The notes under the pieces were generated by a model. The model saw only the letters and a program-made list of their open reading frames with translations. It was not told where the DNA came from and did not search any database. 5,348 nt of DNA from Actinomycetes bacterium (GTDB taxonomy: Bacteria; Actinomycetota; Actinomycetes; Actinomycetales; Cellulomonadaceae): contig JAEWOA010000309.1 of NCBI GenBank assembly GCA_023461115.1, positions 1 to 5,348 on the forward strand, written 5' to 3'. How positions within the stretch are numbered: position 1 is the stretch's first letter; each line of letters opens with the position of its first letter. Both the position numbers and the translations under genes were made by a program. Below, piece after piece: positions 4,548 to 5,348 of the stretch.

Positions 4548-5348
4548 ATGCGCCACGACCTGTCCGTCTCGCCGCTCGGCCACGCATTCGATCGCGTGCC
4601 CGGCTACCTTGACGCCGCGACCTGCGGCCTGCCGCCGCGCGCCACCGTCGAGGCCATGCGCCGTGCGCTCGACGACTGGGCGGGCGGGCGCCTGGACCTG
4701 GCCGCGATCGACGAGTGCGTGGCCCGCTCGCGTGACGCGTTCGCGTCGCTGGTCGGAATGCCGGCGGGCAGCGTCGCGATCGGGTCCCAGGCGTCGTCGC
4801 TCGTCGGAGTCGTCGCGGCGTCGCTCCCCGACGGCGCGCGCGTGCTCACGGTGGACGGCGACTTCACGTCGGTCGTCTTCCCGTTCCTGGCGCACGCGGA
4901 CCGGGCCGTGACCGTGACGCACGTCCCCCTGGCGGCGCTGCTCGACGAGATCCGTCCGGGCGTGGACGTCGTGGCGTTCTCCCTGGTCCAGTCCCGCGAC
5001 GGCGCGATCGCCGACCTCGCCGCGATCAGCGCGGCGGCCCGCGCCGTCGGCGCCCTCACGGTGTGCGACGTGACGCAGGCGGCGGGCTGGCTGCCCGTCG
5101 ACGCCCACCTGGCCGACGTCACGGTATGCGCCGCCTACAAGTGGCTGGCCGCGCCGCGCGGCGTCGCGTTCCTCACCGCCCACCCCGACGCCTTGGCGCG
5201 CCTGCGCCCGGTCGCGGCGGGCTGGTACGCGGGCGAGCAGCCCTGGGCCTCGGTGTACGGCCCGACGATGCGCCTGGCCGACGACGCGCGCCGCCTCGAC
5301 GTCTCCCCCGCGTGGCTGTGCTGGGCCGGCGCGGCGCCCGCGCTCGAG
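4548..5348 (+). CDS. Class V aminotransferase-fold PLP enzyme (3' end outside window)
   Basis: The first 267 residues of a fold-type I, class V PLP enzyme are present; relatives are usually about 350-420 residues, so the C-terminal domain is missing. The N-terminal substrate-site segment is GYLDAATCGLPPRATVEAM (19-37). GSQASSL (79-85) is the phosphate-cup region after the first helix. CDVTQAAGWLPVD (173-185) gives D174 for the PLP ring nitrogen and Q177. AAYKWLAAPRGVAFL (195-209) carries the Schiff-base lysine K198. All core catalytic residues are thus intact. The family includes cysteine desulfurases, isopenicillin N epimerase-like proteins and kynureninase-like enzymes. The segment seen does not separate these, and no desulfurase-specific active-site cysteine loop is in view, so I assign no substrate. 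ATG 4548 is the first possible start after an in-frame stop at 4518. The divergent LysR regulator and its box suggest inducible expression, perhaps for an amino-acid conversion or detoxification step. Confidence 0.88.
   Translation, partial: MRHDLSVSPLGHAFDRVPGYLDAATCGLPPRATVEAMRRALDDWAGGRLDLAAIDECVARSRDAFASLVGMPAGSVAIGSQASSLVGVVAASLPDGARVLTVDGDFTSVVFPFLAHADRAVTVTHVPLAALLDEIRPGVDVVAFSLVQSRDGAIADLAAISAAARAVGALTVCDVTQAAGWLPVDAHLADVTVCAAYKWLAAPRGVAFLTAHPDALARLRPVAAGWYAGEQPWASVYGPTMRLADDARRLDVSPAWLCWAGAAPALE

Noticed and set aside
3309..5183. Minus-strand open frame of 624 codons across HAD, lysR and the PLP enzyme gene
   Set aside because: It is low-complexity Arg-rich translation overlapping three genes with clear motifs in other frames.

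Overview
The window is chromosomal DNA of very high G+C content, with strong G/C preference at third codon positions in every gene. It looks like an actinobacterium. A ClpC of the Gram-positive type, a ClgR-like operator, TAnnnT -10 elements and two apparently leaderless genes all fit that group, perhaps Micrococcales such as Cellulomonadaceae or Promicromonosporaceae. The genus is a guess.

Layout: (1) positions 1-557, minus strand: the N-terminal third or less of ClpC, the Hsp100 unfoldase, cut by the window edge. (2) 558-760: a divergent control region with a ClgR-like box, a likely clpC promoter and a likely leaderless promoter for the next gene. (3) 761-1492, plus: a membrane-anchored SanA/YdcF-type DUF218 protein. 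(4) 1521-2630, minus: a membrane-anchored zinc metallopeptidase with HELAHVVGLDH, convergent with gene 3. (5) 2721-3524, plus: a Cof-type HAD phosphatase, divergent from gene 4 and starting at GTG. (6) 3525-3560: two overlapping GC hairpins between convergent genes. (7) 3551-4459, minus: a LysR-type regulator. (8) 4460-4547: a compact divergent control region with a perfect ATC-N9-GAT LysR box. (9) 4548-5348, plus: a class V aminotransferase-fold PLP enzyme, cut by the window edge.

Strands alternate gene by gene (-,+,-,+,-,+), so no two genes here form an operon. The genes look like independent housekeeping or accessory functions. The one pair with a sequence-based functional link is the LysR regulator and the divergent PLP enzyme. 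If that enzyme's transcript starts at its ATG, the LysR box is centred at -65, the classical position.

I see no mobile element, CRISPR array, tRNA or rRNA, and no composition break suggesting recent transfer. No stretch above 300 bases lacks a gene. I found no undescribed multi-gene system. The best leads are the two control regions and the two proteins of unknown physiological role, the metallopeptidase and the PLP enzyme.
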